NCBI RefSeq assembly: GCF_016735685.1
Contig: NZ_JAERRA010000001.1
Coordinates: forward strand, 744,001 to 808,000
DNA: 64,000 nt
Direction of reading: 5' to 3'
From: Piscinibacter lacus
Lineage (GTDB): Bacteria > Pseudomonadota > Gammaproteobacteria > Burkholderiales > Burkholderiaceae_C
A program made the position numbers and the translations under genes. Below are positions 1 through 8,021 of the stretch, piece after piece. Under the pieces are notes generated by a model, which saw only the letters and a list, made by a program, of their open reading frames with translations, ran no database searches and was not told where the DNA came from. Numbering within the stretch: the first letter of the stretch is position 1; every line of letters starts with the position of its first letter.

Positions 1-393
1 TATGAAGCCGTCGCGCAGCTCACCGAGCTGGGCCTGGGCCAGTCGACCGCGGTCGGCATCGGCGGCGACCCGATCAACGGCCTCAAGCACATCGACGTGA
101 TGCAGGCCTTCAACGACGATCCGGACACCGATGCGGTGATCATGATCGGCGAGATCGGCGGCCCGGACGAAGCCGAAGCCGCGCGCTGGTGCAAGGCGAA
201 CATGAAGAAGCCGGTGGTCGGCTTCATCGCCGGCGTCACCGCCCCCCCGGGCAAACGCATGGGCCATGCCGGCGCGCTGATCTCGGGCGGCGCCGACACC
301 GCCGATGCCAAGCTGGCCATCATGGAGGAATGCGGCTTCACCGTGACCCGCAATCCCTCCGAGATGGCGCGCCTGCTCAAGAAGATGCTGTGA
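1..393 (+). CDS. sucD: Succinyl-CoA synthetase alpha subunit, C-terminal part
   Basis: The window opens inside this gene; 130 codons and the stop are visible. It encodes the nucleotide-linked TCA-cycle enzyme that converts succinyl-CoA to succinate with formation of ATP or GTP, as the alpha half of an alpha-beta complex in the cytoplasm. The visible part holds the family's GHAGALISGG stretch (visible residues 88-97), whose histidine (89) is the residue phosphorylated during catalysis, and the preceding GEIGGPDEAEA segment. The end LLKKML is typical. sucC is expected just outside the window. A strong terminator follows about 60 bases downstream. Confidence 0.95.
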   Translation, partial: YEAVAQLTELGLGQSTAVGIGGDPINGLKHIDVMQAFNDDPDTDAVIMIGEIGGPDEAEAARWCKANMKKPVVGFIAGVTAPPGKRMGHAGALISGGADTADAKLAIMEECGFTVTRNPSEMARLLKKML

Positions 394-453
394 GCCAGCG
401 GCGGCCCGCGGGCCGCCCCGCAGCGCATGCATCGCGCGGACAGCGCGCACGAC

Positions 454-475
454 GGGGCCCTTCGGGGCCCTTTTT
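454..475 (+). terminator. Rho-independent terminator after sucD
   Basis: A perfect GGGCCC/GGGCCC stem (455-460 and 465-470) is closed by a C(TTCG)G tetraloop and followed directly by five T residues. It lies 61 bases after the sucD stop on the same strand, so it most likely ends the sucCD transcript and separates it from the terC-like gene. Confidence 0.9.
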
Positions 476-502
476 CGTGGCCGCTCGCGCCGGCTGACGC
501 GA

Positions 503-550
503 TGCGTAGCACTACGCACGGGAGCGTCGCGACCGACCCCTACACTCCCG
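503..550. promoter_or_regulatory. Inverted repeats in the leader of the TerC-type gene
   Basis: Two dyads lie between the sucD terminator and the TerC-type gene. The first is a near-perfect palindrome, TGCGTAG-CA-CTACGCA (503-518). The second pairs CGGGAG (519-524) with CTCCCG (545-550) and would form a stem with a 20-base loop in RNA. The first could be an operator and the second part of a structured leader. TerC-type genes in other bacteria are often preceded by the manganese-sensing yybP-ykoY riboswitch, but I cannot recognise its conserved core here. No clear -35/-10 pair was found. Confidence 0.35.
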
Positions 551-628
551 CGCTGTTTCAGCCCCCCGGCTCGCGCCGGGCTGCGGGCGCCCCCCACACC
601 CAGTCAAGACCAGCCAAGAGGATCCGCG

Positions 629-1345
629 ATGGAAGCCCTGATGACCCCCGAGTTCTGGATCGCCGTCGGGCAGATCATCATGATCGACATCCTGCTCGGC
701 GGCGACAACGCGGTGGTCATCGCGCTGGCCTGCCGCAAGCTGCCGCCGGCCCAGCGCCGCCTCGGCATCCTGTGGGGCACGGCCGGCGCGATCGGCCTGC
801 GGGTGATCCTGATCTTCTTCGCGCTGACCCTGCTGCAGATCCCGCTGCTCAAGATCGTCGGCGCCGTGCTGCTGCTGTGGATCGGCATCAAGCTGCTGAT
901 GCCCGAGCATGACGACGAGCACGCCAACATCCAGGCTTCCGATAAGCTCTGGGCCGCGGTCAAGACGGTCATCGTTGCCGACCTGGTGATGAGCATCGAC
1001 AACGTCATCGCCATCGCCGGGGCCGCCGAGAGCGCGGGCGACCACCAGATGCCCCTGGTCATCTTCGGCCTGCTGGTCAGCATCCCGATCATCGTCTGGG
1101 GCTCGCAACTGGTCATCAAGCTGATGGACCGCTTCCCGGCCATCATCACCATCGGCGGCATGCTGCTGGGCTGGATCGCCGGCACCATGGCCGTGACCGA
1201 CCCGGCCCTGGTCAATCCGGACGTGATGGCTTCCGTCCCCAAGATCGAGGTGAGCGACACGCTCAAGTACGGCGCCGGCATCGCCGGGGCCTTGCTGGTG
1301 CTGGCCATCGGCAAGCTGGTCGGCGCGAAGAAGGCGGTCCACTGA
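629..1345 (+). CDS. TerC family integral membrane protein
   Basis: A 238-residue polytopic inner-membrane protein with about seven hydrophobic segments. It carries the two acidic motifs of the TerC family: DILLGGDNAVVIAL (residues about 18-31) and LVMSIDNVIAIAG (about 115-127), whose aspartates lie in membrane helices and are thought to bind a metal ion. Family members are tied to tellurite resistance or manganese export (MeeF/MeeY and Alx types); metal efflux is the best guess here. The ATG is preceded by AGAGGA seven bases upstream, supporting this start. It stands alone after a terminator, so it probably has its own promoter near the inverted repeats at 503-550. Confidence 0.85.
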   Translation: MEALMTPEFWIAVGQIIMIDILLGGDNAVVIALACRKLPPAQRRLGILWGTAGAIGLRVILIFFALTLLQIPLLKIVGAVLLLWIGIKLLMPEHDDEHANIQASDKLWAAVKTVIVADLVMSIDNVIAIAGAAESAGDHQMPLVIFGLLVSIPIIVWGSQLVIKLMDRFPAIITIGGMLLGWIAGTMAVTDPALVNPDVMASVPKIEVSDTLKYGAGIAGALLVLAIGKLVGAKKAVH

Positions 1346-1395
1346 GGGGCCCGGGTCCGCAGGCTGCGGACCCGGCGGATCGCCGCGCGCCCCCG

Positions 1396-2328
1396 ATGGA
1401 TCGCCCCGCCGAAGCGCCCGATGCCGACTGGGCCGGCCTGAGGCCGCGCAGCGACGGCGGCTTCGCCCCCCTGCCGGCGGGCTGGCCGAGCCACATCGGC
1501 CCCTACCGCCTGGAAGGCTGGATCGGCGAAGGCGGCACTGCCGAGGTGCTGGCCGCCCGCGACAGCCGCGACGGCCGGCCGCTCGCCCTCAAGCGCCTCA
1601 AGCCCCTGGAGCCGGGCGCCGACGGTGCCGACCTGCGGCGCCGCTTCCTGCAGGAGGCCGCGCTCGCCGCGCGACTGCTGCATACCGACCTGCTGCGCCT
1701 GCACGAGGCCGGCCTCGATGCCGAGGGCCGGCCCTATCTGGCGATGGAGCGCATCGCGGGCGGCGATCTCGGCCGCGCCCTGCCGCCCGGCCAGCCCCTG
1801 CCGCTGGCCACCGTGCTGCACCTGGGCGCACGCATCGCCTGGGCGCTGGACCATGCGCACCGCCACGGCGTGATCCACCGCGACCTCAAGCCGGCCAACC
1901 TGTTGATCGACCCGGCGCGCAAGCAGCTCAAGCTGGCCGACTTCGGCCTGGCGCGGCTCGACGGCGCCGAGCTGACCCGCACCGGCACCGCCCTGGGCAG
2001 CCTGGACACCCAGGCGCCCGAGCTGCTGGCCGGCGCCCCGGTCGATGGCCGCTGCGACCTCTACAGCCTCGGTGCCACACTCTTCTTCATGCTCACCGCC
2101 CAATGGCCGCATGCCGGCCTGCCCCTGCCCCAGCGCCTGCGTGCGCGGGCCGGCGGGCCGCCGCCTGCGCTGCGGGCCCTGCGCCCCGAGCTGCCCGAGG
2201 CGCTGGACCGGCTGCTGCGCCAGACCCTGGACCCGAACCCCGAAGCCCGGCCCGCCGAGGCCGCCACCCTGGCCCGCGCCCTGGACGCGCTGCGCACGCC
2301 GGCCGGGCCGCCGGCCGCCCGGGCATGA
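1396..2328 (+). CDS. Serine/threonine protein kinase
   Basis: A 310-residue, soluble Hanks-type kinase. Visible elements are the glycine-rich loop GEGGTAEV (44-51), the ATP lysine in LALK (K66), the catalytic loop HRDLKPANLL (161-170), the metal-binding DFG (182-184) and an APE triplet near 207-209 before helix F. All catalytic residues are present. There is no transmembrane segment or sensor domain, unlike PknB, so it must be regulated by a partner. It overlaps the PP2C phosphatase gene by four bases (ATGA) and is followed by an FHA protein, giving a writer-eraser-reader set. No Shine-Dalgarno precedes the ATG, so the start could be slightly different. Confidence 0.9.
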   Translation: MDRPAEAPDADWAGLRPRSDGGFAPLPAGWPSHIGPYRLEGWIGEGGTAEVLAARDSRDGRPLALKRLKPLEPGADGADLRRRFLQEAALAARLLHTDLLRLHEAGLDAEGRPYLAMERIAGGDLGRALPPGQPLPLATVLHLGARIAWALDHAHRHGVIHRDLKPANLLIDPARKQLKLADFGLARLDGAELTRTGTALGSLDTQAPELLAGAPVDGRCDLYSLGATLFFMLTAQWPHAGLPLPQRLRARAGGPPPALRALRPELPEALDRLLRQTLDPNPEARPAEAATLARALDALRTPAGPPAARA

Positions 2329-3146
2329 GCGCCCTCAAGCCGCCTGCGGCGGCCGGCCTGAGCCTGGAATACGCCGGGGCCAGCGACACCGGCCGCCAGC
2401 GCCAGAACAATGAGGACGCCCTCCTCATCGACGCCGAGGCCGGCCTGGCCGTGCTGGCTGACGGCATGGGCGGCTACAACGCCGGCGAGATCGCCAGCCA
2501 GATGGCCGTCGACCGCATCGGCAGCCTGCTCCTGCCCTGGCTGCGCGGCCCGGGCCGGCAGGCCGCGGCCGACGAGGTCGCGCAGCGCCTGCGCGCCGCG
2601 ATTGCCGAGGCCAACCAGGCCATCCTGCATGCCGCGCAGCAGCATGCGGCCTGGGCCGGCATGGGCACCACGGTGGTCGTGGCCGTGCTGCGGCCCGAGG
2701 GCGTGCAGCTCGGCCATGTCGGCGATTCGCGTGCCTACCGCTGGGGGGTGGAGGGCCTGCGGCCGCTCAGCCGCGACCATTCCCTCTTGCAGGAGCAACT
2801 CGACGCCGGCCTGATCCGGCCGGACCAGGCCCGGCACGCGGCCCACCGCAACCTCGTCACCCGGGCGCTCGGCGTGGCGCCGGCCGTCGAGGCCGACCTG
2901 GCCTGGCATCCGCTGCGGCCGGGCGAGGGCCTGCTGCTGTGCTCGGACGGGCTGAGCGACATGCTCGACGATCCCGAGATCGCGGCCCTGCTGCCGGCCA
3001 CCGCGGAGGCCTTACCGGCCTGCGCGGCCCGGCTGATCGACGCGGCCAATGCCGCAGGCGGGCGCGATAACATTTCCCTGGTGCTGATCCGGATGGCCGG
3101 TGGACCGGCCCCGCGCCGGCGGTGGTGGGATCGCGGGGGCCGCTGA
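2325..3146 (+). CDS. PP2C-type protein serine/threonine phosphatase
   Basis: A 273-residue PPM/PP2C phosphatase of the PrpC/PppA type, expected to remove phosphate from targets of the adjacent kinase. The metal-site motifs are all present in order: DTGRQRQNNEDALL near the N terminus, LADGMGGYNAGE, GTTVVVAVL, GHVGDSRAYRW, LCSDGLSDML and GGRDNISLVLI. No membrane segment is seen. The open frame extends far upstream, but the ATG at 2325 is chosen because it overlaps the kinase stop (ATGA) and because the protein then starts just before the catalytic domain. The FHA gene follows after 79 bases. Confidence 0.92.
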   Translation: MSALKPPAAAGLSLEYAGASDTGRQRQNNEDALLIDAEAGLAVLADGMGGYNAGEIASQMAVDRIGSLLLPWLRGPGRQAAADEVAQRLRAAIAEANQAILHAAQQHAAWAGMGTTVVVAVLRPEGVQLGHVGDSRAYRWGVEGLRPLSRDHSLLQEQLDAGLIRPDQARHAAHRNLVTRALGVAPAVEADLAWHPLRPGEGLLLCSDGLSDMLDDPEIAALLPATAEALPACAARLIDAANAAGGRDNISLVLIRMAGGPAPRRRWWDRGGR

Positions 3147-3225
3147 CAGCCGCCCCGCCCGGGCCCGCAGGGGCCGGCCCGGCCGACAGGGCGCCTCGAC
3201 GCGCCGGCTTCTAAGGTTTTCGTCC

Positions 3226-3885
3226 ATGAACAAGCTGATCGTGTCGCTCGACGGGCTCGTCATCAAGGAGGTCGCGCTCACCAAGGACCGCACCCGCCTC
3301 GGCCGCCGCCCGCACAACGACATCGTGATCGACAACCTCGCCGTCAGCGGCGAGCATGCCGTGCTGCAACAAAGCGGCGAAGGCTTCGTCATCGAGGACC
3401 TCAATTCCACCAACGGCACCTACATCAACGGCAAGGCCATCCGCCGCCAGGCCCTGGTGCATGGCGACGTGGTCGAGATCGGCAAGTACCGGCTGCGCTT
3501 CGTCGCGGCCGAGGCCACCGACTACGAGACCACGGTGACCCTGCGCCAGGCGCCCGCCACCCGCGCGGGCGAGACCCTACCGGCCCTTGCGGCGCCGGTG
3601 CAGGCCCAGGTGGTCGGCGCGCTCAGCGCCTCGGTGCGGGTGCTCAACGGCAGCGCGGCGGGCCGCGAGGTGCAGCTCAGCAAGGTCGTCACCACCCTGG
3701 GCAAGCCGGGCGTGCAGGTGGCGGCCATCACCAAGCGGCCGGGCGGCTACTCGCTGACCCACATCGAAGGCGCGGCGCGGCCCCGGCTGAACGGTGAAAT
3801 CGTCTGGGGCGAGCCGGTGCACCTGAGCAGCGGCGACCTGATCGAGCTGGCCGGCACGCAAATGCAGTTCATCCTGGAAGGCTGA
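3226..3885 (+). CDS. FHA domain phosphothreonine-binding protein
   Basis: A 219-residue cytoplasmic protein. The first ~95 residues form a forkhead-associated domain with the phosphothreonine-binding signature: GRR (about 26-28), the SGEH loop (about 43-46) and LNSTNGTYING (about 62-72). Residues about 125-219 look like a second, degenerate FHA fold: TLGKPGVQV, LNGEIVWGE and SGDLIELAG follow FHA spacing but lack the binding arginine and serine. AAGG nine bases upstream supports the ATG; an in-frame extension to 3100 is rejected. It is probably the reader of phosphorylation made by the kinase at 1396. In type VI secretion loci similar trios control assembly, but no secretion gene is present here. 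Confidence 0.88.
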   Translation: MNKLIVSLDGLVIKEVALTKDRTRLGRRPHNDIVIDNLAVSGEHAVLQQSGEGFVIEDLNSTNGTYINGKAIRRQALVHGDVVEIGKYRLRFVAAEATDYETTVTLRQAPATRAGETLPALAAPVQAQVVGALSASVRVLNGSAAGREVQLSKVVTTLGKPGVQVAAITKRPGGYSLTHIEGAARPRLNGEIVWGEPVHLSSGDLIELAGTQMQFILEG

Positions 3886-3935
3886 GCCGCTTCGGGGCGC
3901 GGCGTCCGGGCGGCCGGGGCCGGCGGCGCCCGGGC

Positions 3936-4241
3936 TCAGCCAGTCGGTAGGTCGTCCCGCGCAGCGCGCTGCCGGCGGCGCCAGCGCCAAGCCATGCCCA
4001 GCATGGCCAGGGTCAGCAGCAGGCTGATCGCATTGGCCAGGATCAGTGGCCAGGAGCCCAGCGCCAGGCCGTAGAGCAGCCACAGCACGATGCCCAGGGC
4101 CAGGGCCGCATACATGCCCATCGACACGCCGGCCAGGTTGCCGCTGCGCCAGCTCAGCCAGACCTGCGGCACGAAGGCGGCCGTGGTGAGGGTGGCGGCC
4201 AGCAGGCCGACGGCCTCCCAGAGCGGGCCAGGGCTGCTCAT
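3936..4241 (-). CDS. SemiSWEET/PQ-loop family small membrane transporter
   Basis: A 101-residue protein with three predicted transmembrane helices. The motif TTAAFVPQVWLSWRSGN (about 19-35) is the proline-glutamine (PQ) loop of SemiSWEET/MtN3 proteins, which dimerise to move small sugars or related solutes across the inner membrane. Its start codon overlaps the dacB stop by four bases (ATGA), so it is cotranscribed with dacB. The C terminus is basic (RWRRRQRAARDD). The substrate cannot be read from the sequence. Confidence 0.82.
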   Translation of the reverse strand: MSSPGPLWEAVGLLAATLTTAAFVPQVWLSWRSGNLAGVSMGMYAALALGIVLWLLYGLALGSWPLILANAISLLLTLAMLGMAWRWRRRQRAARDDLPTG

Positions 4242-5857
4242 CGCGCGGCCTCGCGCGCGGGGGCGGCCGGGCGGGCGGCCGTCTCGGGGGCGTCCTCGGC
4301 CGTCCAGCGCACCAGGGCGTCGAGCACCGGCCGGCCCTTGCCGGCGTCCGCATGGTTGAGCAGCGCGGCAAAGGCATAGCGCTGGCCCGAACGGCCCTGC
4401 ACCACGCCGGCCAGGCCCAGGCTGTCGCGCAGCGAGCCGGTCTTCAGCCAGGCCCGGCCGCGGGCCGGGCCCCAGTCGCGGTCGCGGCGGCGGGCGGTGC
4501 CGTCGAGGCCGGCCACCGGCAGCGAGGCCAGCAGCTCCGGCATGGCCGGGCCGGACCAGAGCGCGGCGATCCAGCCGGCCAGGCAGCGCATGCTGCTGCG
4601 GCCTTCGCGCGAGAGGCCGGCGCCGTTGTCGACCCGCAAGGCCTCGGCCGGGCAGGCGCCCGCGCTGCGCTCGCGCACCCAGGCCTCGATCAGCCGCCGC
4701 GCCGCCTCGGGCGTGGCCGGCGGCGGCAGGGCCAGGGGATCGGGCTCGGGGCCTTCGGCGGGGCCGCGCGGTGGTGCGCCGACCTCCAGCGCCAGCGTCA
4801 GCGCGAGCTGGCGGGCCATGGGGTTGTTGCTGAACTTGTTGATGTCGCGCACCACATGGGCCAGCGGCTGCGATTCGAAGCTGAACCACCAGCGCGCCTC
4901 GGCCGGCGCCGGCGCCTCGCGCACCCGGCCGTGCAGGCGGCCGCCCAGCTCGGCCCACAGCAGGGGCAGCAGGCGGGCCGCATAGCGGGCCGGATCGGAG
5001 TCGGCAAAGGCCCAGATTCGCTCGCCGCAGGCGGCCGGGTAGCGCCCCGCCAGGCGCAGCGGCTGGCCGGGCTGCAAGCGCGGCGTGAGCGCGGCACGCC
5101 AGTCGCCGCAGGGTGTGCCGGGGGCGGCCAGGGGCAGGAAATCGGCGCCGGGCGCGGTCTCGTCGGGCGGCTCGCGGCTGATCCGCACGCGGCCGGCCTC
5201 GGGCTCGGGCACCAGGCGCAGGCGCAGCACCTGTTGGTTCAGCAGCAGGGCGTCGGGGCCGACGTTGTAGGGCCGCAAGGCCTCGCCGTCGAAGGCGGCC
5301 GGGTCGTGCGGCGGCAGCGCGAAGGCGCGGCGGTCGAGCAGCAGGTCGCCGCGGATCTCGCGCAGGCCGCGCTCGCGCAGCTCGCGCAGCAGCAGCCAGA
5401 CGCGTTCCAGCACCAGGCTGGGGTCGCCCCGGCCCTGAATCACCAGATCGCCATGCAGCACGCCCTCGGCATCGAGCCGGCCGGTGCGCGCGACCGGCGT
5501 GCGCCAGGTCCAGGAGGGGCCGAGCTGTTCCAGCGCCACGCCGGTCGTGAACAGCTTGATCAGCGAGGCCGGATTCAGCGACTCGGTCTCGCGCCAGGCC
5601 AGGCGCGCGGGGGCCTCGGCCTGGGTCAGCGGGCGCACCTCGACGGCCAGGGCCTCGGGCGGCAGGCCGGCGGCGCGCAGGGCTTGCCGCACCTCGGCGG
5701 GCAGGGCTTCGGCCGGCCCCGGGCCGATCAGCAGGGCGGTCCCAAGGACAGGCAAAAGGGCAGAAAAAGCGGCGGGCCAGCGGCCCAGCAGCCGGCCGGG
5801 CCTGCCACGCCGCCAGCCGGACAGGACGCGCGCAAGGCGCAGGACGGACACAGGCAT
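4238..5857 (-). CDS. dacB: D-alanyl-D-alanine carboxypeptidase/endopeptidase (PBP4 type)
   Basis: A 539-residue S13-family peptidase that trims the stem peptide and cuts cross-links of peptidoglycan in the periplasm. From this start, the three active-site motifs are SLIK (98-101), SNN (343-345) and KTG (472-474). A basic N terminus and a hydrophobic stretch near residues 30-46 act as an export signal. An upstream in-frame ATG at 5869 is possible, but it lies inside a TATGAT -10 box whose expected start point falls on the ATG at 5857, so a leaderless start is preferred. The downstream gene (SemiSWEET) overlaps it by four bases. Confidence 0.9.
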   Translation of the reverse strand: MPVSVLRLARVLSGWRRGRPGRLLGRWPAAFSALLPVLGTALLIGPGPAEALPAEVRQALRAAGLPPEALAVEVRPLTQAEAPARLAWRETESLNPASLIKLFTTGVALEQLGPSWTWRTPVARTGRLDAEGVLHGDLVIQGRGDPSLVLERVWLLLRELRERGLREIRGDLLLDRRAFALPPHDPAAFDGEALRPYNVGPDALLLNQQVLRLRLVPEPEAGRVRISREPPDETAPGADFLPLAAPGTPCGDWRAALTPRLQPGQPLRLAGRYPAACGERIWAFADSDPARYAARLLPLLWAELGGRLHGRVREAPAPAEARWWFSFESQPLAHVVRDINKFSNNPMARQLALTLALEVGAPPRGPAEGPEPDPLALPPPATPEAARRLIEAWVRERSAGACPAEALRVDNGAGLSREGRSSMRCLAGWIAALWSGPAMPELLASLPVAGLDGTARRRDRDWGPARGRAWLKTGSLRDSLGLAGVVQGRSGQRYAFAALLNHADAGKGRPVLDALVRWTAEDAPETAARPAAPAREAAR

Positions 5858-5864
5858 GCGGGCG

Positions 5865-5870
5865 ATCATA
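5865..5870 (-). promoter_or_regulatory. -10 box of leaderless dacB
   Basis: TATGAT on the minus strand, followed by seven bases and then the dacB ATG at 5857. The expected transcription start coincides with the start codon. No good -35 hexamer is visible. It lies back to back with the tsaB -10 box. Confidence 0.5.
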
Positions 5871-5885
5871 GACAGGCCGGCCGCC

Positions 5886-5891
5886 TAAACT
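5886..5891 (+). promoter_or_regulatory. -10 box of tsaB
   Basis: TAAACT on the plus strand, eight bases before the tsaB ATG at 5900. There is no Shine-Dalgarno between them, so tsaB is probably read from a leaderless or nearly leaderless mRNA. Confidence 0.4.
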
Positions 5892-5899
5892 GGCCGGCC

Positions 5900-6655
5900 A
5901 TGCCCGACCTGAATGCCCCGCCGCGGCTGCTCGTGATCGATGCCGCCACCGACACCCTGCACCTCGCCCTGCAGGCCGGGGCGCACACGGCCCAGCGGGC
6001 CCTGCCCGGCTGCGCCCAGGCCTCGTCCAGCCTGCTGCCGGCGCTGCAGGCCCTGCTCGACGAGGCCGGCATCGCCGCCGCAAGCCTGGACGCCATCGGC
6101 TTTGGCCGCGGCCCCGGGGCTTTCACCGGCGTGCGCACCGCCTGCGCAGTGGCCCAGGGCCTGGCCTTCGGCCTGGACAAGCCGGTGCTGGGACTCGACA
6201 GCCTGCTCGCCGTCGCCGTGGCTGCCTGGCCGGCCGGCGCCGGCCCGGCACCGGGCGAACTGGCCTGGGTCGCCGTCGATGCCCGCATGAACGAGTGCTA
6301 TGCCGCCGCCTACCGCCGCGCGGCGGACGGGGGCTGGCTCCCGGTCGAGCCGCCCGGCCTGCATGCCCCCGCCGCCCTGGCCGCCCGCTGCGTCGCCGCC
6401 GGCCCGGTCTGGATCGCCGGCAACAGCCTCGAAGTCCATGCCGAGGCCTGGGGCGCGCTGGCGGCCGGCCCGCAGGCCGTGCCGCAAGCCCGCCTCGACG
6501 GCCTGGCGCTGCTGAACCTGGCCCGCGCGGCCTGGGCGGCCGGCCTGGCGGTCGATGCCGCCCTGGCCCTGCCGCTCTATGTGCGCGACAAGGTCGCGCA
6601 GACCACGGCCGAGCGCGAGGCCGCCCGCGCCGCCCCGGCCCCCTCCGCCGCATGA
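5900..6655 (+). CDS. tsaB: tRNA threonylcarbamoyladenosine biosynthesis protein TsaB
   Basis: A 251-residue ASKHA-fold protein (YeaZ). It partners TsaD, TsaE and TsaC in making the universal t6A modification at position 37 of ANN-decoding tRNAs. Visible family features are the opening LLVIDAATDTLHLAL, the GRGPGAFTGVRTAC segment (about 68-81) and LGLDSLLAVA. The ATG at 5900 is chosen because the family motif begins about nine residues later and a -10 box lies eight bases upstream; the open frame continues far upstream as an antisense shadow of dacB. It overlaps rimI by four bases (ATGA), a common tsaB-rimI pairing. Confidence 0.93.
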   Translation: MPDLNAPPRLLVIDAATDTLHLALQAGAHTAQRALPGCAQASSSLLPALQALLDEAGIAAASLDAIGFGRGPGAFTGVRTACAVAQGLAFGLDKPVLGLDSLLAVAVAAWPAGAGPAPGELAWVAVDARMNECYAAAYRRAADGGWLPVEPPGLHAPAALAARCVAAGPVWIAGNSLEVHAEAWGALAAGPQAVPQARLDGLALLNLARAAWAAGLAVDAALALPLYVRDKVAQTTAEREAARAAPAPSAA

Positions 6656-7155
6656 GCAGCCCGCCGGTACTCCAGGGCGCGACCTGGCTGCGGCCCATGG
6701 CTGCCGACGATCTCGATGCCGTCATGGCCATCGAGCAGCAGGCCTATGCCTTCCCTTGGAGCCGTGGCAACTTTCTCGATTCGCTGCGCAGCGGCCACCC
6801 CATCACCCTGCTGTTCGCCCTGGAGGACGAGCGCTTGCTCGGCTACTCGGTCGGCATGGTGGGTTTCGAGGAGATGCATCTGCTCAACCTCACCGTCCAC
6901 CCGGCGGTCCAGGGCCGCGGCCATGGCCGTGCCCTGCTCGATGCCCTGTGCGTGCTGGGCCGCGGCCTGGGCTGCGCCAAGCTCTGGCTGGAGGTGCGGC
7001 CCTCGAATGCCGGCGCCCAGCGCCTTTACCGCCGCTATGGCTTTGTCGAGTTGGGCCGGCGCAAAGGCTACTACCCGGCCGGCCGCGGCGAACGCGAGGA
7101 TGCGATCGTGATGGCCCTGGCGCTCGACCCCACGGGAGCAGCCCATGCTGGATGA
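6652..7155 (+). CDS. rimI: Ribosomal protein bS18-alanine N-acetyltransferase
   Basis: A 167-residue GNAT-fold acetyltransferase that acetylates the N-terminal alanine of ribosomal protein S18. The acetyl-CoA-binding core is seen as LTVHPAVQGRGHGRALLDAL (about 80-99), followed by LWLEVRPSNAGAQRLYRRYGFVELGRRKGYYP, the usual RimI C-terminal half. The start overlaps the tsaB stop as ATGA. The 3' end overlaps the uracil-DNA glycosylase gene by 11 bases, so the three genes form one operon. Confidence 0.92.
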   Translation: MSSPPVLQGATWLRPMAADDLDAVMAIEQQAYAFPWSRGNFLDSLRSGHPITLLFALEDERLLGYSVGMVGFEEMHLLNLTVHPAVQGRGHGRALLDALCVLGRGLGCAKLWLEVRPSNAGAQRLYRRYGFVELGRRKGYYPAGRGEREDAIVMALALDPTGAAHAG

Positions 7156-8014
7156 GCGCCGCCGCGCCATGCTGGCCGAGCTGGGCGTGCAGCTTCCGGC
7201 CCCGCTGCGGGCGGCCGCCGAGCCGGCCGCCCGGGCGGACGGGGCCGCCGGAAGGGTTGCCGCCGGGGTCTCCGCGCCTGCGCCGCCTCCCCCGCCCGCA
7301 CCCGCCCAGCCGCCTGGCCGCCCCGCGGCCCACGGCCCCGCAGCCGCAGCGCCCCCATCCGCCCCCTTGCTACCGCCCGGGCCGATCGTCCCGCGGTCCG
7401 GTCCGGTCGCCGCGATGGACTGGTCGACCCTGGCCGCCACCGTGTCCGGCTGCCAGGCCTGCGGCCTGTGCGCCCAGCGCCGCCAGACCGTGCTGGAGGC
7501 CGGCCCGCGCGATGCCGAATGGATGATCGTCGGCGAGGCGCCGGGCGAGCAGGAGGACCGCGAGGGCCTGCCCTTCGTCGGCAAGTCCGGCCAGTTGCTC
7601 GACCGCATGCTGGCGAGCATCGGCGTCTCGCGCCAGGGCGCCGGCCGCGCGGGCGCGCCGGCCGCCGAGCCGCAGCACCAGGGCGTCTACATCGCCAACA
7701 CGCTCAAGTGCCGCCCGCCCGGCAACCGCAATCCTGCGCCGGCCGAACTGGCCGCCTGCCTGCCCTTCCTGCAGCGCCAGATCGAGCTGGTGCAGCCCCG
7801 CATGCTGCTGCTGCTGGGCCGCTCTGCGGTGCAGGGCCTGCTCGGCAGCGAGGCGCCGCTGGGCCGCCTGCGCGGCCAGGTGCATGAGGTGGCCGGCCGG
7901 CCGGCCCTCGTCAGCTACCACCCCAGCTACCTGCTGCGCAGCCCGATGGAGAAGGCCAAGGCCTGGGACGATCTCTGCCTGGCGCGCGCGACCTTCGACC
8001 GCCTGCGCGGCTGA
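7145..8014 (+). CDS. Family 4 (iron-sulfur) uracil-DNA glycosylase
   Basis: A 289-residue protein of the type 4 UDG family, which removes uracil from DNA and carries a 4Fe-4S cluster. Candidate cluster cysteines are at 103/106/109, 189 and 205. The catalytic motif GEAPGEQED starts at residue 130 and the DNA-binding HPSYLLR motif is at 259-265. An alanine/proline-rich, probably disordered segment (about 20-90) precedes the domain, and residues about 164-179 form an extra loop. It overlaps rimI by 11 bases. Such genes are often labelled bacteriophage-type DNA polymerase domain proteins. Confidence 0.88.
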   Translation: MLDERRRAMLAELGVQLPAPLRAAAEPAARADGAAGRVAAGVSAPAPPPPPAPAQPPGRPAAHGPAAAAPPSAPLLPPGPIVPRSGPVAAMDWSTLAATVSGCQACGLCAQRRQTVLEAGPRDAEWMIVGEAPGEQEDREGLPFVGKSGQLLDRMLASIGVSRQGAGRAGAPAAEPQHQGVYIANTLKCRPPGNRNPAPAELAACLPFLQRQIELVQPRMLLLLGRSAVQGLLGSEAPLGRLRGQVHEVAGRPALVSYHPSYLLRSPMEKAKAWDDLCLARATFDRLRG

Positions 8015-8021
8015 GCCCGCC

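Noticed and set aside
476..628. yybP-ykoY manganese riboswitch before the TerC-type gene
   Set aside because: Context fits, but I could not find the conserved core sequence; only dyads are reported.
604..2112. 502-codon minus-strand frame opposite the TerC-type and kinase genes
   Set aside because: Shadow of two motif-complete genes; no start signal or family match.
5858..5869. Upstream ATG for dacB
   Set aside because: It lies inside the TATGAT -10 box whose start point falls on the ATG at 5857; kept only as an alternative.
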